The translations under genes were made by a program, and so were the position numbers. The notes below the pieces were generated by a model. That model was not told where the DNA came from. It made no database searches and was given only the letters and a program-made list of their open reading frames with translations. Positions 5,217-5,985 of a stretch of DNA of 5,985 nt are shown here, one piece after another. How positions within the stretch are numbered: position 1 is the first letter of the stretch; every line of letters begins with the position of its first letter. This stretch comes from Acidimicrobiia bacterium (GTDB lineage: Bacteria; Actinomycetota; Acidimicrobiia; Acidimicrobiales; JACDCH01), in assembly GCA_013694495.1 (NCBI GenBank), contig JACDCH010000134.1:1-5985 (forward strand), written 5' to 3'.

Positions 5217-5741
5217 ATGACGACGTACGACCGCCCGTTCGGGCGCCACTTCGAGGACTTCGAGGTCGGCGACATCTACAAGCACTGGCCGGGCAAGACC
5301 ATCACCGAGGCCGACGACCACCTCTTCTGCATGATCACGATGAACCACCATCCGCTGCACACGAACGTCTGGTTCGCCGAGAACGAGGCACCCCAGGGCC
5401 GCAACGTCGTCGTGGGCAACCTCGTGTACTCGCTCGTGCTCGGGCTGTCGGTGCCCGACGTCAGCGGTTCGGCCATCGCCAACCTCGAGATCGAGACGCT
5501 ACAGCACCCGAAGCCCTCGTACCACGGCGACACGATCTACGCCGAGACCAGGGTGCTCGAGAAGAAGCTCACGTCGAAGGGCGACCGCGGCATCGTCAAG
5601 GTCGAGACCAAGGGCATCAACCAGCGCGGCGAGGAGGTCTGCTACTTCGTGCGCAAGGTGATGGTGTGGACCCGCGAGACCGCCCCGGCCCGGGGCCGTC
5701 CGTACGACACCGACGCGGTCTGGGCCGAGCCGACCCCGTGA
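5217..5741 (+). CDS. mch: Mesaconyl-CoA hydratase, single-domain MaoC-like dehydratase
   Basis: This 174-residue protein of the MaoC/hydratase-2 hot-dog family starts MTTYDRPFGRHFEDFEVGD. Its active-site segment is TEADDHLFCMITMNHHPLH (30-48), followed by the long hot-dog helix region and HPKPSYHGDTIYAETRVLE (about 100-118), the usual strand pair with PSYHGDT. His48 matches the catalytic His of the family. The Asp expected five residues before it is Asn43. The expected role is hydration of mesaconyl-CoA to beta-methylmalyl-CoA, between Mcd and Mcl1, in the cytoplasm. Proteobacterial Mch has about 340 residues with two hot-dog units. This one has a single unit, as I recall for the MaoC gene beside ccr in Streptomyces, so it is probably a homodimer. 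The ATG at 5217 is chosen by the TANNNT element eight bases upstream and because the conserved N-terminus begins there. A related alternative is itaconyl-CoA hydratase, but the neighbouring mcd argues for the ethylmalonyl-CoA pathway. Confidence 0.75.
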   Translation: MTTYDRPFGRHFEDFEVGDIYKHWPGKTITEADDHLFCMITMNHHPLHTNVWFAENEAPQGRNVVVGNLVYSLVLGLSVPDVSGSAIANLEIETLQHPKPSYHGDTIYAETRVLEKKLTSKGDRGIVKVETKGINQRGEEVCYFVRKVMVWTRETAPARGRPYDTDAVWAEPTP

Positions 5742-5985
5742 AGGCGCGACGCTCGGGGCTCATCCGGGCCACCCTCGTCGCCCTCCTCCTGTACGCGGCG
5801 GCTGTCGGGACGCTGCTCGTCGAGGTGCAGCTCGCCCGCTCGGGGCCGCGACTCGCTGACGAGCGGCTCGAGCTCGACGGCCGGATCGGGCCGCCCACCG
5901 GCGCGGCGCTGCGGGTCGTTTGGCTGGGCGACTCGACCGCGGCCGGTGTCGGCGCATCGGGCCCGGACGCCGCTGTGCCCCGCGC
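5738..5985 (+). CDS. SGNH/GDSL-type hydrolase with N-terminal signal anchor (partial, continues past the right edge)
   Basis: A GTG start overlaps the TGA stop of mch (GTGA, four shared bases), and the frame stays open for 82 codons to the window edge. The protein begins MKARRSGLIRATLVALLLYA. It has a basic n-region (KARR), a membrane segment at about residues 11-28 and a charged linker. It then reaches RVVWLGDSTAAGVGAS (59-74), which is block I of SGNH/GDSL hydrolases, with Ser66 as the expected nucleophile of the GDS motif. The other blocks (Gly, Asn and the D-x-x-H near the C-terminus) would lie outside the window. Proteins of this kind are extracytoplasmic esterases or lipases, often anchored to the membrane; the substrate cannot be told. 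The overlap with mch implies translational coupling and a shared mRNA, although no metabolic link to the ethylmalonyl-CoA pathway is obvious. No alternative start lies upstream of the membrane segment. Confidence 0.75.
   Translation, partial: MKARRSGLIRATLVALLLYAAAVGTLLVEVQLARSGPRLADERLELDGRIGPPTGAALRVVWLGDSTAAGVGASGPDAAVPR

Noticed and set aside
1..5985. Search by eye for tRNA/rRNA genes, CRISPR repeats, insertion-sequence ends, long repeats, attachment sites or a defence/mobile system.
   Set aside because: Nothing convincing was seen. The gene content is metabolic and secreted-enzyme in type, with composition uniform across the window.

Overview
The window is a very GC-rich bacterial stretch with dense G/C-ending codons, closely packed genes and several start codons that have no Shine-Dalgarno sequence. 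This fits a high-GC Actinomycetota. A member of Acidimicrobiia is my best guess from the flavour of the proteins, but that is inference. No RNA gene, CRISPR array, insertion sequence or attachment site is visible.

The main theme is the last part of the ethylmalonyl-CoA pathway of acetyl-CoA assimilation. Three enzymes of consecutive steps are encoded: a methylsuccinyl-CoA dehydrogenase (mcd, minus strand, 3373-4995), a single-domain MaoC-type mesaconyl-CoA hydratase (mch, plus strand, 5217-5741) and a CitE/HpcH-type beta-methylmalyl-CoA/malyl-CoA lyase (mcl1, plus strand, 438-1382). Together they would convert methylsuccinyl-CoA to mesaconyl-CoA, then to beta-methylmalyl-CoA, then to glyoxylate plus propionyl-CoA. 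The earlier enzymes (Ccr, Ecm, epimerase) and a malyl-CoA thioesterase are not in the window. The three genes are not one operon. Each has its own promoter with the same architecture, TT-rich -35, N18, TANNNT, N8, start codon, which predicts leaderless mRNAs.

Layout: 1-345 (minus) is the 5' part of an unrecognised gene that runs off the left edge. 346-437 is a divergent promoter region with a G-quadruplex-type motif. 438-1382 is mcl1. 1456-3213 (plus) is a secreted, C-terminally membrane-anchored PHP-type (CehA/McbA-like) metallohydrolase whose signal peptide is encoded upstream of its first ordinary start codon. 3214-3372 is a convergent gap with hints of a decayed small membrane protein. 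3373-4995 (minus) is mcd. 4996-5216 is a divergent promoter region that contains a 59-codon remnant of a sulfatase gene. 5217-5741 is mch, and its stop codon overlaps the GTG start of a signal-anchored SGNH/GDSL hydrolase (5738 onward) that runs off the right edge.

The points most worth a second look are the shared leaderless promoter geometry, the sulfatase relic that ends where the catalytic cysteine should be, the possible ACG start (or start-codon loss) of the PHP protein, and that protein's changed metal-site motifs. I did not see evidence of a wholly new multi-gene system here.
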